NCBI GenBank assembly: GCA_023424095.1
Contig: JAFAEG010000149.1
Coordinates: forward strand, 1-41,172
Source of the DNA: Pseudomonadota bacterium
Lineage (GTDB): Bacteria; Pseudomonadota; Alphaproteobacteria; Sphingomonadales; Sphingomonadaceae
DNA length: 41,172 nucleotides
Reading direction: 5' to 3'
Shown here: piece after piece, positions 40,490 through 41,172 of the stretch
Layout: every line of letters starts with the position of its first letter
Position numbering within the stretch: position 1 is the first letter of the stretch
Program-made: the position numbers and the translations under genes
Notes under the pieces: model-generated
The model's input: the letters and a program-made list of their open reading frames with translations, nothing else
Database searches by the model: none
What the model was told of the DNA's origin: nothing

Positions 40490-40966
40490 TTACTGGCTAT
40501 GCAGTTCCGAAATGTGCAGGCGGGCCTGCGAATTCTGGCCCTCCCGGTAGCTGCCGACCCAGATTTCATAGCGGCCGGACTGCGGGTTGTTGAAGCGGAT
40601 CGACGGGTTCAGCCCGTTCTCGCCGCCATCGTCGTCGCAATACCAGCGGCCGTCCGGGCCGTTGATGACGAGCGTGGTGTCGTCGCTGGAATCCGCCGAA
40701 ATGATCAGCGGCAGGCTGCTGCCGGCGTCATAGTTGAGCCGCACGTCGGACGCGCGCGAAACCCAGCCCGCGCAATTGCGGCCGACCGAGGCGGCCGAGG
40801 TCTGGCCACCCGAAACGACGCGAATGACGCGCGGATCATTGCTGAAACCGGCCTCGAGATTGATCGTCCCGTAATTGGGATTGGCCGAGGTGCTCGGCTG
40901 CGCCGCAGCCGGCATGGCGATGGTCGCCGCGCCCACCAGGGCGCAGATGATGGCAATCTTTTTCAT
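40490..40966 (-). CDS. Small secreted protein of unknown function
   Basis: This 158-residue protein has a clear Sec signal (MKKIAIICALVGAATIAMPAAA) and a mature beta-rich domain with two Cys residues (positions 65 and 109) that may form a disulfide. The stretch INGPDGRWYCDDDGGENGLNP and the end SGRYEIWVGSY recall pre-peptidase C-terminal-type domains, but I do not recognise an exact family. GGGGAG precedes the ATG. It has its own promoter and a strong terminator, so it is a single-gene unit. Confidence 0.78.
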   Translation of the reverse strand: MKKIAIICALVGAATIAMPAAAQPSTSANPNYGTINLEAGFSNDPRVIRVVSGGQTSAASVGRNCAGWVSRASDVRLNYDAGSSLPLIISADSSDDTTLVINGPDGRWYCDDDGGENGLNPSIRFNNPQSGRYEIWVGSYREGQNSQARLHISELHSQ

Positions 40967-41062
40967 GGTGTCTCCCCACCCTTTTGGACGAACGCCCGTC
41001 CCCCGGGTCGTTCACGCTATCGCGGCAATACGCGCCGCCAGGGCACATTGCTCGCGTGTCGC

Positions 41063-41091
41063 TGTATCGCTTGTGAACGGAATGTACGCAA
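41063..41091 (-). promoter_or_regulatory. Promoter of the small secreted protein gene
   Basis: On the minus strand TTGCGT (41091-41086) and GATACA (41068-41063) are separated by 17 bases, about 100 bases before the ATG at 40966. Apart from this promoter, the last 206 bases of the window show no gene. Confidence 0.4.
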
Positions 41092-41172
41092 GCGCACTGC
41101 AGCCAAAAACAAAGCGCCGCATCGGATTAGGCGGCGACGCTAAGAATTGGCCGCCCGCCGGCCAACCCCCCC

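Overview
The window is about 41 kb of GC-rich chromosomal DNA. It most resembles an alphaproteobacterium of the order Sphingomonadales (Sphingomonas and relatives). The reasons are the gene orders helicase tail / S4 protein / 7Fe ferredoxin / CarD and rpmF-plsX-fabH-ihfA-merR, the protein families (DUF1489, DUF2807, DUF1206, tail-anchored LuxR-type regulators, a VCP-like AAA ATPase), and frequent GTG starts. This placement is from protein families and synteny only. I see no rRNA, tRNA, CRISPR array, insertion sequence or prophage; the region reads as ordinary, tightly packed core and shell genome.

Layout. 1-2267: end of a helicase-like gene, S4 RNA-binding protein, ferredoxin, DoxX membrane protein and CarD with a strong terminator. 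2276-7596: DUF2807 lipoprotein, DUF1489 protein, a lipoprotein coupled to the Mg2+ transporter MgtE, cyclophilin, an intergenic palindromic repeat, an SDR oxidoreductase and an OmpA-like gene that looks frameshifted. 7612-11421: LysR regulator, a probable small RNA with an anti-Shine-Dalgarno stretch and a textbook terminator, a small membrane protein and the CDC48-type ATPase. 11418-15181: MFS transporter, then a regulatory-looking cluster with a PrsW-like intramembrane protease divergent from a tail-anchored LuxR-type regulator, followed by an unknown protein, a small membrane protein and a winged-helix protein. 15253-23391: RecF, a GNAT-nitrilase fusion, a serine beta-lactamase-like hydrolase, GyrB, an ACT protein and a DUF1206 protein. 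23441-32783: VWA protein, PilZ protein, DNA polymerase IV, a fused PabB-PabC, an S9 peptidase, two tandem methyltransferases (one with a Tat-like signal) and an MBL hydrolase. 32780-36494: MAPEG protein, then the ribosomal protein/lipid block rpmF-plsX-fabH and ihfA-merR. 36469-41172: a three-gene XRE/membrane protein/hydrolase operon, a zinc metallopeptidase, 3-hydroxybutyrate dehydrogenase and two proteins of unknown function.

How the genes relate. Several units are tightly coupled by 4-base stop/start overlaps (mgtE with its downstream lipoprotein, the methyltransferase pair, the XRE operon). Five convergent pairs overlap at their 3' ends. plsX and fabH act at successive early points of membrane lipid synthesis and sit behind rpmF, as in many bacteria.

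The most interesting leads are the divergent PrsW-like protease and membrane-tethered regulator (a possible regulated-intramembrane-proteolysis switch), the anti-SD small RNA beside a LysR box, the exported-looking methyltransferase with a cytosolic paralogue, the XRE operon with a palindrome inside its promoter, and the apparent frameshift that separates the OmpA domain from its signal peptide. All functional links are inference from sequence and context.
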